Below, piece by piece: positions 28,474-37,236 of a stretch of 62,901 nt of DNA. The notes beneath the pieces are model-generated. The model saw nothing but the letters and a program-made list of their open reading frames with translations. It had not been told where the DNA came from and did not search any database. Each line of letters begins with the position of its first letter. Within the stretch, counting starts at the first letter, position 1. A program made the position numbers and the translations under genes. The stretch is from an uncultured delta proteobacterium (GTDB taxonomy: Bacteria > Desulfobacterota > Desulfovibrionia > Desulfovibrionales > Desulfovibrionaceae): positions 529,966 to 592,866 of the forward strand of contig LT599019.1 in NCBI GenBank assembly GCA_900079685.1, read 5' to 3'.

Positions 28474-28779
28474 TTATGCAACCTCCTCAACGCTGTCCGC
28501 GAGCTTCACGGAAGTGAACTTGAAAATGCCGTCAGCGATGCGGATGTTGCGTTCCAGTTCCGCGACAAGCGCGCCGGGAGCGGCATATTCCAGGCGCACG
28601 TAAAAGCCGCGCATCTGCTTCTTGACAGGGTAGGCGAGGTCGCGCATGCCCCAGGGGTCCGTGGCCAGCATTTTGCCGCCTTCCCGTTCGACAACGGCGA
28701 CCAGCGAGGCGATGATGCCGTCGCGCTGTTCGACCGTCAGCTCCGGGGACAGGAGCAGCAAAGTCTCAAACTTTCTCAT
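28474..28779 (-). CDS. rpsF: Ribosomal protein bS6
   Basis: A 101-residue bS6 ([39 protein letters not shown]) that pairs with bS18 on 16S rRNA. It heads the operon, with AAGGAGAAAGT before the ATG. Confidence 0.97.
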   Translation of the reverse strand: MRKFETLLLLSPELTVEQRDGIIASLVAVVEREGGKMLATDPWGMRDLAYPVKKQMRGFYVRLEYAAPGALVAELERNIRIADGIFKFTSVKLADSVEEVA

Positions 28780-28905
28780 ACTTTCTCCTTATGGTCATTG
28801 GCCCTTTCCATCCGGGAAAGAGCAAGGTGAACCACGGTGTTTAGCCGGACAAGCGGCTTCTGTCAAGCAGGCAAACGCGGGAGAAAGGGAATATGTTTTT
28901 GGCCG

Positions 28906-30102
28906 TTACCCTGCGTACACGCGCGGGTTCTTTCCCAAAAGGCAGAAGACTTCATAGGGGATGGTGCCCCAGTCGCGGGCGATGTCCCCCATGGAAACAG
29001 CCCCCTCCCCTTCGCCGCCGAGGATATACGCCGCGTCGCCGACAGCCGCGCCGGGCACGTGGGTCACGTCCGCCACATGCATCTGCATGCAGACGCGCCC
29101 GAGCACCGGGCACCGCCGCCCCCGGATGCAGACGTGCCCCCGGCTTGAAAGCCCGCGCGAGAAACCGTCCGCGTAGCCCGCGCCGATAACGGCGATCCGC
29201 ATGGCTTTTGGGGCCGTGAAGGTGCAGCCGTAACTCACTGTCCGCCCGGGCTCAAGGTCGTGCACGCCCATGACGGGCGCGGCGACTTCCATGGCGGGCA
29301 GGAGCGCGCTTCCCAGGCCTTCCCGGCTCGTCCCGGCGAACGGATTGCCCCCGTAAAGCGCGAACCCGGGCCTGCCGATATGCGGCGGCAGTTTGGCCAG
29401 AAGAATATCCCGCGCAAGGTGACCGGCCGAGTTGGCGAGGGATACGGCGATATCCGGCCAGAAGGCGCGCATGGCCGCATGGGCGGCGAGAAAACGGTCC
29501 ACCTGGACGGCCACGGACGCGTCTTTCGCCGGGTCGTCGGAGGCTGCCAGATGCGACAGCAGCAGGACCGGCCGGATATTGGCGAAGGAGCGCAAGGCCG
29601 CGATGAACTCTTGTGTTTCGGTGGCGCGGAAGCCCAGGCGCGACATGCCGGTTTCCACTTTCACCGCCACGGGCAGGGAGTCCGCTCCGGTCCAAGCCTC
29701 GCTGACAAAAGCGGCCTGCCGGGCCGAGGACACGATGGGAACAAGGCCGTTTGCCACGGCGGCCGCGGCATCCTTTTGACTCAGAACGCCGAGCAGCGGC
29801 AGAACGGTGACGTCCTTGCCGTCCTCGCCGAGAGCGCGGCGAAGGAGCACGCCCTCATCCATGCTGCCAACGGCCAGGGTACGGCACCCGGCATCCAGCA
29901 GGGTGCGGGCCACGGGTTCGAGGCCGTGGCCGTAAGCGTCCGCCTTGATGACAGCCATGGGCGGGGGGCTCCCGGCGAGCGACGACAAAAAGAGCCAGTT
30001 GCGGCGGATATTTTCCAGGGAGATACGGGCCGTAGGCAATCCCGCCGGGAAATCCGCCGCCGGGCCGGCGGAAGAGCCTGAAAAATCGGAAAAAGACGTC
30101 AT
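28906..30102 (-). CDS. alr: Alanine racemase
   Basis: A PLP enzyme interconverting L- and D-alanine for peptidoglycan. The 398 residues include the PLP-lysine motif AVIKADAYGHG and the conserved GMSRLGFR and TVSYGCTFTA (catalytic Tyr). The position usually read as GRVCMD is GRVCMQ here. The start at 30102 (MTSFSDFSG) has ACGGAG upstream and gives about 20 extra N-terminal residues relative to most Alr proteins. It is divergent from lptD across about 150 bases. Confidence 0.94.
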   Translation of the reverse strand: MTSFSDFSGSSAGPAADFPAGLPTARISLENIRRNWLFLSSLAGSPPPMAVIKADAYGHGLEPVARTLLDAGCRTLAVGSMDEGVLLRRALGEDGKDVTVLPLLGVLSQKDAAAAVANGLVPIVSSARQAAFVSEAWTGADSLPVAVKVETGMSRLGFRATETQEFIAALRSFANIRPVLLLSHLAASDDPAKDASVAVQVDRFLAAHAAMRAFWPDIAVSLANSAGHLARDILLAKLPPHIGRPGFALYGGNPFAGTSREGLGSALLPAMEVAAPVMGVHDLEPGRTVSYGCTFTAPKAMRIAVIGAGYADGFSRGLSSRGHVCIRGRRCPVLGRVCMQMHVADVTHVPGAAVGDAAYILGGEGEGAVSMGDIARDWGTIPYEVFCLLGKNPRVYAG

Positions 30103-30250
30103 GACGGCTCCGTTGGTTGCAAGAGGAACGGGCGTTTCAACCGCCGCAAACGAAAGGAATAAACCTTTGCCCTTCATGGCAAGTCGTGATATTTATCCCA
30201 ATTGTTCAGCCTACGCTTTTATCCTCGTACATTCAACTGTTGGGGCGACA

Positions 30251-32587
30251 ATGATCCGTGCGGCTTACCGGCTCCTTTCATATTGCGCCGGACTCTCCAT
30301 CCTTACTATCGTTCTGTGCTCCTCGGCGCTCGCCGCCGGGGCCACGGGCCGGAGCGATCTGGCCATGCAGGCTGAAGATGAAAAGGCCGTCACCTGGACC
30401 CTCAACGCGGACAAAGTCACATCGCTCAGCGCCAACGAGGTTATCGAAGCCGAGGGGAACGTCGTTTTACAGCGCGGCGGCGAGTACCTGAAAGCGGACT
30501 ACGCGCGCTATTATGCGGGAACCAAGTGGGTCTTTTTGCGGGGCAACGTGTCCGCGCGCATGGGCCGGGACGACATGAAGGCCGACGAAGCCGAGTTCGA
30601 CCTGCGCAGCCGGGTCGGCTGGCTGAAACGGGGCCAGATATTCATGGACGGCCCGCACATGTATTTCGCGGGCGAGCGTATCGACAAGCACTGGGGCGAC
30701 GTTTACAGCTTCAAGGAAGCCAAGGTCACCGCCTGTGACGGCGACGTCCCCGCCTGGTCCCTGGAAGCGGACGAAGCCGTTGTGGAAATTGACGGCTACG
30801 CCCAGCTCTGGCGGCCCAAGTTCCAGGTTAAGGATACACCGGTCCTGTTCAGCCCCTGGATGGTCCTTCCGGCCAAAAAGGAACGCCAGACCGGCTTCCT
30901 CACACCGGAATACGGCACCAGCAGCAAACGCGGCTTCTATTACAACCAGCCGTTCTTCTGGGCCATCGACGAAAGCCAGGACATGACCCTCAATGAATAT
31001 TACATGGAAAAACGCGGCCTCATGCAGGGCGTTGAATACCGCACCCGCCCGTCCGTCCGGGAGACGGGCTGGATACGGCTGGACTGGCTGAATGACAAGG
31101 TGACGGACTCCTCCGGGGACCACTACAACTCCGGCGACGGCTTGTCGCGCAGCAACGCGGACCGCTACTGGGTGCGCGGCATGTACGAAGGCTTCCTCGC
31201 GGACCCCAAATGGAAGATCCGCGCGGACCTTGACTATGTTTCCGACCAGGACATGCTGCACGAGTTCAAATCCGGCTATTCCGGGTACAACAGAAGCCGT
31301 GACGAGTTGTTCAACATGTTCCGGCGCGACATTCAGGAAAAAGACCTCGCCCGGCAAAGCGGCGTTATGCTGTTCCGCGACTGGGACCGTGTTTCCGTGG
31401 CCCTTTCCTCCACCTACACCCAGGACCAGACCCTCGGGCACGGCAACGCGCCCAAATCGTCGGACACCACCGTCCAACGCGTTCCCCAGCTTGACCTCTT
31501 CCTGCACAAGGGCGGCATAATCGATACCCTGCCGCTGGAAATCGCGGCCAGCGCGGAAACCGGCTACATGTACCGGCGCGACGGCACCCGGGGCATGCGC
31601 TATACCATGACGCCTTACCTGTCCGTGCCCATCAACGGCAAATACGGATCCCTCATGGCGACAGCCGGGGTGCAGCAGGCGTTTTACGGAACGGACACCT
31701 ACTCCAAAACCGACCCGGAAGATGACAGGCAGACCGGAAAAAGCCAGACCATCCCCACCTTCCAGGCGGACGGGTCCACGGAATTCTCGCGGGTATTCAA
31801 GCTGGGCGGCGCCTCCCTCGCGCCGACAAAGGAAAACACGGGGAAAAGCCAGTGGACGGCCGTCCAGCATGCCATCCAGCCCCGGGTCCGCTACCGGAAC
31901 GTCCCCCTGGAAGACCAGCACAGAAACCCGAACTACGACAGCAAGGACAGAATCAGGGCCGCCAACGAGCTTACCTATTCCGTCGCCAATATCCTGACCC
32001 GCAAACGGGAAAGGGTCACCGCCCAGAAACCGGCCAAGGAAGGCGAGGAGCCGACGCCGGTCGTCACGACGGACTACCTTGAATTCGTGCGTTTTTCCCT
32101 GGAGCAGTCCTACGACCTGCGCGAAGCGACGCGCACGGACGAGCGCGAGGAATACGAGCGCCGCCCGTTCAGGGATGTCATCGCGGAATTGCAGATCAGT
32201 TTTGACGAGTATATCAGCCTGATCTCCCGGACGTATTGGTCCCCCTACGAGGAAAGGATAACCAGCCACGACCACGGGGTGAGCTTCCGGTACGCGACGT
32301 GGGGTTCCCTCTACACGGGCATCGGGTTCCGCGACACGATCGACGAGTACCTGCGCGAGCGGAACCACAAGGTGAAAACCCTGAAGCTGGCCGGCGACAT
32401 CAATCTTTACGGCCCGTTCGCCATGGCCTTCTCCTATGACCATGACTACGAGCGCAATGAGAGCGCGGACAAGTCCTTCAGCCTTATCTACAACCACCAG
32501 TGTTTCAAGCTTGAAGGCATTTTCAGGCAAGACGGGTACGACACAAGTTACGGCTTTCGCATAAGCCTAAGCGGACTCGGCGACTGA
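30251..32587 (+). CDS. lptD: LPS-assembly protein LptD
   Basis: The outer-membrane translocon that, with LptE, inserts LPS. The 778 residues contain a signal peptide (ending SSALAAG), a beta-jellyroll OstA domain (residues about 60-220: EVIEAEGNVVLQRGGEYLKA) and a C-terminal beta-barrel (SPWMVLPAKKERQTGFLTPE; FRISLSGLGD). Only two Cys remain in the mature chain, Cys162 and Cys751, which could form the single inter-domain disulfide. The start at 30251 has GGGG upstream. lptE is not adjacent. A T-tailed terminator follows. Confidence 0.94.
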   Translation: MIRAAYRLLSYCAGLSILTIVLCSSALAAGATGRSDLAMQAEDEKAVTWTLNADKVTSLSANEVIEAEGNVVLQRGGEYLKADYARYYAGTKWVFLRGNVSARMGRDDMKADEAEFDLRSRVGWLKRGQIFMDGPHMYFAGERIDKHWGDVYSFKEAKVTACDGDVPAWSLEADEAVVEIDGYAQLWRPKFQVKDTPVLFSPWMVLPAKKERQTGFLTPEYGTSSKRGFYYNQPFFWAIDESQDMTLNEYYMEKRGLMQGVEYRTRPSVRETGWIRLDWLNDKVTDSSGDHYNSGDGLSRSNADRYWVRGMYEGFLADPKWKIRADLDYVSDQDMLHEFKSGYSGYNRSRDELFNMFRRDIQEKDLARQSGVMLFRDWDRVSVALSSTYTQDQTLGHGNAPKSSDTTVQRVPQLDLFLHKGGIIDTLPLEIAASAETGYMYRRDGTRGMRYTMTPYLSVPINGKYGSLMATAGVQQAFYGTDTYSKTDPEDDRQTGKSQTIPTFQADGSTEFSRVFKLGGASLAPTKENTGKSQWTAVQHAIQPRVRYRNVPLEDQHRNPNYDSKDRIRAANELTYSVANILTRKRERVTAQKPAKEGEEPTPVVTTDYLEFVRFSLEQSYDLREATRTDEREEYERRPFRDVIAELQISFDEYISLISRTYWSPYEERITSHDHGVSFRYATWGSLYTGIGFRDTIDEYLRERNHKVKTLKLAGDINLYGPFAMAFSYDHDYERNESADKSFSLIYNHQCFKLEGIFRQDGYDTSYGFRISLSGLGD

Positions 32588-32610
32588 CGCACTGTTTGAA
32601 ACACGCCATA

Positions 32611-32643
32611 AACCGGCCACGGCACGCCCCGGCCGGTTTTTTT
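32611..32643 (+). terminator. Terminator after lptD
   Basis: Stem AACCGGCC / GGCCGGTT with a 12-base loop and a run of seven T. Confidence 0.85.
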
Positions 32644-32770
32644 ATATTCCATGCTCTACCCAGCCGCGTCAAATAATGGTATTCATATAGGAATAGTTTT
32701 TGCTATTTTCCCAGCATCATGGGTATCACGACGGTTTTCCGTCAGCCCTAAACCCGGTGCCGGAGGATTC

Positions 32771-34660
32771 ATGCAACAGGAGAACCGCATCGCGTGCGGC
32801 GCGTGTCTCGGACGAATAACAAACCCCGCAAAGCCGTGGTTTGTAAAGGCACGCCCACTCCGGCGCTTAACGGCGGCAATGAATGCCGCCTACGCTTCCG
32901 TGGCGGGTTGTTGCCAAAGAGGACTTTGGCAACAACCTCAAGCGCGCGCCGCGCGCTTGCTCTTTCTTTCCATCCCCTTGACCGCTCTTTTTCTCGGCGG
33001 ATGCGGGGGAGCGAAATACGCGCCCGGCCCGGAATACTCCTCCCAGGAGCACGATTATTTACGCGCGGACGATAGCGCGGCGTTCAACGCCTGCGTGGCG
33101 ACCTGCTCTGAAAACACCTCTCTGGCGCTCGTGACCCGCACGGGCTGCCTTGAAGGCTGCGAAGAAGTCCGCCGGATGTTCCCTCTGTCCGGCAAAGCCT
33201 TTTCTTCCCGCCGGGACTGCCTCGACGCCCTTCTCCAGCAGGAAGTAGCCAAAGACGCGCGTATCCAGGAAATGCACCGGATGTGCGACGCCAAATGGAC
33301 GCACGTGCACAACCGCAAAGGCTGCTATATCGCCACCGAGGCCTTTTACGCCAACCTGGAACCCGCCGCCATGTGCGGCAGCGACGCCGCCGAAGCGGCC
33401 GCGTACGACCTTTCCCTCACCCGCGCGCGGGAAGATGCCGCCAAAGAACCTCCCGCGCCCGTGATGCCGGAACCGCCCGCCATGGCGGCTCCCGTGCAAT
33501 CCCCTCCGCCCGCGTCTTTTGCGGAACCGGTCGCGGAACCGGCGCCGGAACCACCCGCCGCAATCGCGCCCGCGCCTGTGCCCGCGTCCCCGGCGCCCCT
33601 GGCGGAACCGGCCAAAGAACCGGTCAGAACAACCCAGCCCGCCGGTCCGTTGGAGCCGCCGCCCTACGTGGCCGGGGACCCTCGCCCGGAAAGCGCCGCA
33701 TCCCCGGCTCCGGCCCCGGCACAGGCAGCCCCCGGCGGTTTGCCGGAAATCCATGATACGCCGAAATATCAAAAATCCGCTTCCCCGCAATCTTCCGCGC
33801 CCACCGCACCGGCACGGACGGAACCCGCCGCGCGGCCAGCGCCCGTCACCCCATCGTCCGTCACGGCACCGGCGGCTCCGGTAAAAACGCCTGCCGCGCC
33901 AGCGCCTTCTCCGTCCACGCCACCGGCACCGCAAGCCGTTCCCGGCCCCACTCCAGCGCAGACACCGGTGCAAGCACCGGCGACTCCCGCACCGTCGGGC
34001 AAGCCCGCCGCCGCGCCCGCGCAGCCTTCACCGTCTTCGCCGTCTTCTGCGACACCGCAGCACCCCCCGGCGGCAAGCCCAACTCCGGCGCAGCCTCCGG
34101 CAAGCGCTCCGGCCACGCCTGCCACGCCTGCCCAGGCCGCTCCGCCCGTGACGCAAACCGCTCCCAAACCGGCCCCCGCTGCAACGCCGGCTCCCGCGCC
34201 AGTGGTAACGCCCGCGCCCGCGACGACGGCAACACCCACAGCAACACCCGCGCCCGCGGTAATACCGGCTCCCACGCCTACTCCGGCTCCCGTGACGGCG
34301 CCCGCTCCCGTGGTTCCGCCGGAGCCGTCCGCCGCAACGCCCCGCGCCCTGCCTTCACCCGGCCCGCGGCCTTCCGCCGCGCCCGCTCCGGTGGAACCGG
34401 CGCCCGCGCTCCCCGCTCCGGCACAAACAAAAGCTACTCCCCCGGCGCAAACGCCGGACCCCGGAACGCCGCCGGAACGCCAGGGACCGCCGACGCCGGG
34501 CCTGAACGCCAACAGGCCTATTCCCCCGGCGACGGAACCGGCGTCCCCGGCCCGGCCCACCCTTATGCCGCCTGTTCCCTCCATGCTCGACAGGCCCTAT
34601 ACCGCGCCGACACTTATCGTGCCGCAGATCGACGTGCCGGAAAACGAACCACCCCGCTGA
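32771..34660 (+). CDS. Long Pro/Ala-rich lipoprotein with Cys-rich N-domain; signal region carries a dispersed repeat
   Basis: A 629-residue protein if started at the ATG that follows GGAGGATTC. The lipoprotein signal is LLFLSIPLTALFLGGC, but the lipobox Cys is residue 78. The unusual 60-residue leader before the hydrophobic core is encoded by a copy of the multi-hairpin repeat, in frame. An internal ATG at 32879 would shorten the leader to about 41 residues. The mature part has a compact domain with eight or more Cys (CVATCSENTS, GCLEGCEE, MCDAKW, GCYIATE, AAMCGSD). From residue about 226 it is a very long Pro/Ala-rich region, probably extended and spanning the periplasm. Function unknown. 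Confidence 0.7.
   Translation: MQQENRIACGACLGRITNPAKPWFVKARPLRRLTAAMNAAYASVAGCCQRGLWQQPQARAARLLFLSIPLTALFLGGCGGAKYAPGPEYSSQEHDYLRADDSAAFNACVATCSENTSLALVTRTGCLEGCEEVRRMFPLSGKAFSSRRDCLDALLQQEVAKDARIQEMHRMCDAKWTHVHNRKGCYIATEAFYANLEPAAMCGSDAAEAAAYDLSLTRAREDAAKEPPAPVMPEPPAMAAPVQSPPPASFAEPVAEPAPEPPAAIAPAPVPASPAPLAEPAKEPVRTTQPAGPLEPPPYVAGDPRPESAASPAPAPAQAAPGGLPEIHDTPKYQKSASPQSSAPTAPARTEPAARPAPVTPSSVTAPAAPVKTPAAPAPSPSTPPAPQAVPGPTPAQTPVQAPATPAPSGKPAAAPAQPSPSSPSSATPQHPPAASPTPAQPPASAPATPATPAQAAPPVTQTAPKPAPAATPAPAPVVTPAPATTATPTATPAPAVIPAPTPTPAPVTAPAPVVPPEPSAATPRALPSPGPRPSAAPAPVEPAPALPAPAQTKATPPAQTPDPGTPPERQGPPTPGLNANRPIPPATEPASPARPTLMPPVPSMLDRPYTAPTLIVPQIDVPENEPPR
32820..32945 (+). repeat. Multi-hairpin dispersed repeat, copy B (inside a coding region)
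   Basis: Aligns over about 125 bases with 61652-61775 at roughly 80% by eye. Shared blocks include AAACCCCGCAAAGCCG, GGTTTGTAAAGGCACGC, AACGGCGG, AATGAAT, GCCTACGC and TTGCCAAAGA-GACTTTG. It lies between the ribosome site and signal core of the lipoprotein gene and keeps the frame open. Confidence 0.8.
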
Positions 34661-34662
34661 CC

Positions 34663-34696
34663 AAACCCGCCCTCCGCTTCCCCGGAGGGCGGGTTT
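34663..34696 (+). terminator. Terminator after the Pro-rich lipoprotein gene
   Basis: A 14-base perfect stem (AAACCCGCCCTCCG / CGGAGGGCGGGTTT) with a 6-base loop and a short T-rich tail. Confidence 0.85.
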
Positions 34697-34877
34697 ATTG
34701 CCCATCCAACCATTCTCTCCCTATTGAGGAAGGCGCGCGTTGCCCGCCATCCCCATCGCGTCAGGCGAATTCTCTGACAGATTACCGGCACCACACCGCT
34801 CTGCGTCTCTTGCAGAAAAAGTTTTCCAAAATCCGGGAAAGTGCTGGACGAAATGTTCCAATGGTGATAATTTTTTC

Positions 34878-34903
34878 TTATCGTAGATAATAAATTTTTA
34901 TCT
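34878..34903 (+). promoter_or_regulatory. AT-rich inverted repeats before the YheO-type regulator
   Basis: Two overlapping inverted repeats: TTATC-GTA-GATAA (34878-34890) and AGATAA-N7-TTATCT (34885-34903). They lie 22-48 bases before the regulator ATG in an unusually AT-rich stretch. They are candidate autoregulatory operators. Confidence 0.45.
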
Positions 34904-34925
34904 AAAAATACGTAAAGGAATCCCC

Positions 34926-35609
34926 ATGACCGATGCGAAAGTTCTGCAACAGTATGCGGCCGTAGCGGAATTCTTTTCCAAAGTCTTTGCGGACAACGTT
35001 GAAATAGCCATCCATTCGCTCGAGGATCTGGACGCCTCCACGGTCGCTATCTTCAACAACCACGTCAGCGGACGCGACATCGGCGCGCCCATGACGAATT
35101 TCGGCCTGGAACTCCTTGAAAGCCGCCAGCACGAGCATTGCGACTATATCGTCAACTACAAGGGCGTGGCCAAAGGCGGCACGCCGCTCCGCTCCTCGAC
35201 CTTCTTCATCCGCAACGAGGGGCGGCTCATCGGGTTCCTGTGCGTCAATACCGACATCTCGGCCTACCTCGGGATGTTCGGCGAGTTGAAAAAACTCATC
35301 CACGTGGAGAACGGCGACGGGGCGACACCGGTCGCCGACAAACAGCATGCGGAAACCTTCCCCAGAACGTTGCAGGAAATCGTTTCCGACACCGTCTCCG
35401 ACTATATCAGCGCGACGCAGACGCCTCCGGATGCGTTCAGCGTGAAGGACAAGACGGAAATCACCCGGCGTCTTGCGGAACAAGGTCTGTTCCGGTTCAA
35501 AGGGGGCATCGGCGTTGCCGCCGCGGCTCTCGGCATCTCGGAACCGACCATCTATAGATATGTGGCAAAACTGCCCAAAAACACCCTCAAACAGGAGACC
35601 GTATTGTGA
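34926..35609 (+). CDS. YheO/DauR-type PAS-HTH transcriptional regulator
   Basis: A 227-residue regulator. The N-terminal YheO-like PAS domain (HSLEDLDASTVAIFNNHVSGRDIGAP; SSTFFIRNEGRLIGFLCVNTD) is followed by a C-terminal DAUP-type HTH (GVAAAALGISEPTIYRYVAK). Members such as DauR repress amino-acid utilisation genes. Here it is the first gene of a run with ridA (GTGA overlap), a dehydratase and a symporter, suggesting control of amino-acid uptake and deamination. AAAGGA lies upstream of the ATG. Confidence 0.88.
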   Translation: MTDAKVLQQYAAVAEFFSKVFADNVEIAIHSLEDLDASTVAIFNNHVSGRDIGAPMTNFGLELLESRQHEHCDYIVNYKGVAKGGTPLRSSTFFIRNEGRLIGFLCVNTDISAYLGMFGELKKLIHVENGDGATPVADKQHAETFPRTLQEIVSDTVSDYISATQTPPDAFSVKDKTEITRRLAEQGLFRFKGGIGVAAAALGISEPTIYRYVAKLPKNTLKQETVL

Positions 35610-35974
35610 AACGGGAAATCGTCACAGGCGCCGCGAAGCTCGGCCCTTATTCAGTCGCAGTGGAAAACAACGGCGTGTTGTACATTTCCGGACAGTTGGG
35701 CGTCACCCAGTCCGGCGAATTCGCCGGGCCCAGCTCCGCGGAGCAGGCGCGCCAGTCCATGGAAAACCTAAAAAGCATCCTCACCGCAGCCGGGTACACC
35801 CTGGATGAAGTCCTTAAATCCCTGATCTTCGTGACGGATCTCGCCGACTTCACCGCGGTGAACGAGGTGTACGCCTCCTTCTTCAGCGGAACCTACCCCG
35901 CCCGCTCGTGCGTGCAGGTGGCCGCGCTCCCCAAGGGAGCCAAGGTCGAAATTGAAATGATCGCCGCGCATTGA
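35606..35974 (+). CDS. ridA: RidA-family enamine/imine deaminase
   Basis: A 122-residue RidA/YjgF protein (GAAKLGPYSVAVENNGVLYIS; conserved ARSCVQVAALPKGAKVEIE with the catalytic Arg). RidA hydrolyses 2-aminoacrylate and 2-aminocrotonate, the reactive products of PLP serine/threonine dehydratases. The dehydratase encoded next is its likely substrate source. A GTG start overlaps the preceding stop. Confidence 0.92.
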   Translation: MKREIVTGAAKLGPYSVAVENNGVLYISGQLGVTQSGEFAGPSSAEQARQSMENLKSILTAAGYTLDEVLKSLIFVTDLADFTAVNEVYASFFSGTYPARSCVQVAALPKGAKVEIEMIAAH

Positions 35975-36006
35975 GTGTCGCCGAAAATCGTAAAGGGACA
36001 GTCACG

Positions 36007-37221
36007 ATGGCATTTATCGACACAATAGAAGACGCGCGGGCGGCCCTGGAAGGGGTCATCGAACGCACGGCCATGATACCCGCCCACGGCTTGTGCCAGG
36101 CGAAACAGGTCCTGCTGAAAGCCGAAAACCTGCAAAAGACCGGCTCGTTCAAAATACGCGGCGCGTATTACCGCATCAGCCGCCTGAGCGACGAGGAAAA
36201 AGCCCGCGGCGTCATAGCCTGTTCGGCGGGCAACCATGCGCAGGGCGTGGCGCTCTCCGCAAAGCGCGAAGGCATCAAATGCGTTATCTGCATGCCCGAG
36301 GGCGCTCCCATCTCCAAGGTGGAAAAAACGCGCGCTCACGGCGCGGAGGTCGTGCTCTGCCCCGGCGTGTACGACGACGCGTACACCCGAGCCCTGGAAC
36401 TGCAGAAAGAGCACGGCTATACCTTCATCCACCCCTTTGACAATCTCGACGTCATCGCGGGCCAGGGCACGATCGGCCTGGAGATCGTCGAACAGGCTCC
36501 GGACACGGATATCGTGTTCGTGCCGGTCGGCGGGGGCGGGATAATCGGGGGGATCGCCTGCGCGATCAAAAACCGCAACCCGCGCTGCAAGGTTTACGGC
36601 GTGGAGCCTGTCGGCGCCGCATCCATGAGGGAATCCATCGAGGCGGGCAGGATACTGACCCTGCCGAGCCTCGCGACCATGGCGGACGGCATTGCCGTGA
36701 AACGGCCCGGCGAGGAAACCTTTGCCCTGTGCCAGCAGTATGTCGACGGGTTCGTCTGCGTGAGCGAGAGCGAGATCGCTTCCGCCATGCTGACGCTGAT
36801 GGAAGATTACAAGGTTGTCGCGGAAGGGGCCGGCGCGGTCTCCGTCGCGGCCGCCATGTACGGAAAGGTTGATGTGCGGGGGAAAAACGTCTGCTGCGTC
36901 GTCTCCGGCGGGAACGTGGACGTTAACGTCGTCGCCCTGATCATCAACAAGGGTTTGAAGAAAACCGGCAGAGTAATGGAGTTTGAAACCGTTCTGGACG
37001 ACAAACCCAGGCAGCTCAAAAAGCTGCTCGGGATCCTGGCCGACGAGGGCGCGAACATCCTTGCGGTCCAGCACGAACGGGAAAGCGGCGATATGGACGT
37101 CGGCAAATGCGTGGTGGGTCTCAAGCTGGAAACCCGCGGCCGTGAGCATATCGACCAGATCACGCACGCGTTGCAGTCGCAGGGTTACAAAGTCTACTGC
37201 CAAAACAAAAAATACGAATAA
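36007..37221 (+). CDS. Threonine/serine ammonia-lyase with C-terminal ACT domain
   Basis: A 404-residue PLP enzyme deaminating threonine to 2-oxobutyrate or serine to pyruvate. Lys49 lies in the PLP motif KTGSFKIRGA; SAGNHAQG and the glycine loop VGGGGIIGG are present. An ACT-like domain (residues about 325-400) suggests allosteric control, as in the medium-length IlvA form. ATG 36007 with AAGGGA is preferred over a start at 35971. The neighbours point to a catabolic role rather than isoleucine synthesis. Confidence 0.88.
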   Translation: MAFIDTIEDARAALEGVIERTAMIPAHGLCQAKQVLLKAENLQKTGSFKIRGAYYRISRLSDEEKARGVIACSAGNHAQGVALSAKREGIKCVICMPEGAPISKVEKTRAHGAEVVLCPGVYDDAYTRALELQKEHGYTFIHPFDNLDVIAGQGTIGLEIVEQAPDTDIVFVPVGGGGIIGGIACAIKNRNPRCKVYGVEPVGAASMRESIEAGRILTLPSLATMADGIAVKRPGEETFALCQQYVDGFVCVSESEIASAMLTLMEDYKVVAEGAGAVSVAAAMYGKVDVRGKNVCCVVSGGNVDVNVVALIINKGLKKTGRVMEFETVLDDKPRQLKKLLGILADEGANILAVQHERESGDMDVGKCVVGLKLETRGREHIDQITHALQSQGYKVYCQNKKYE

Positions 37222-37236
37222 TTCATGGAGAATATA

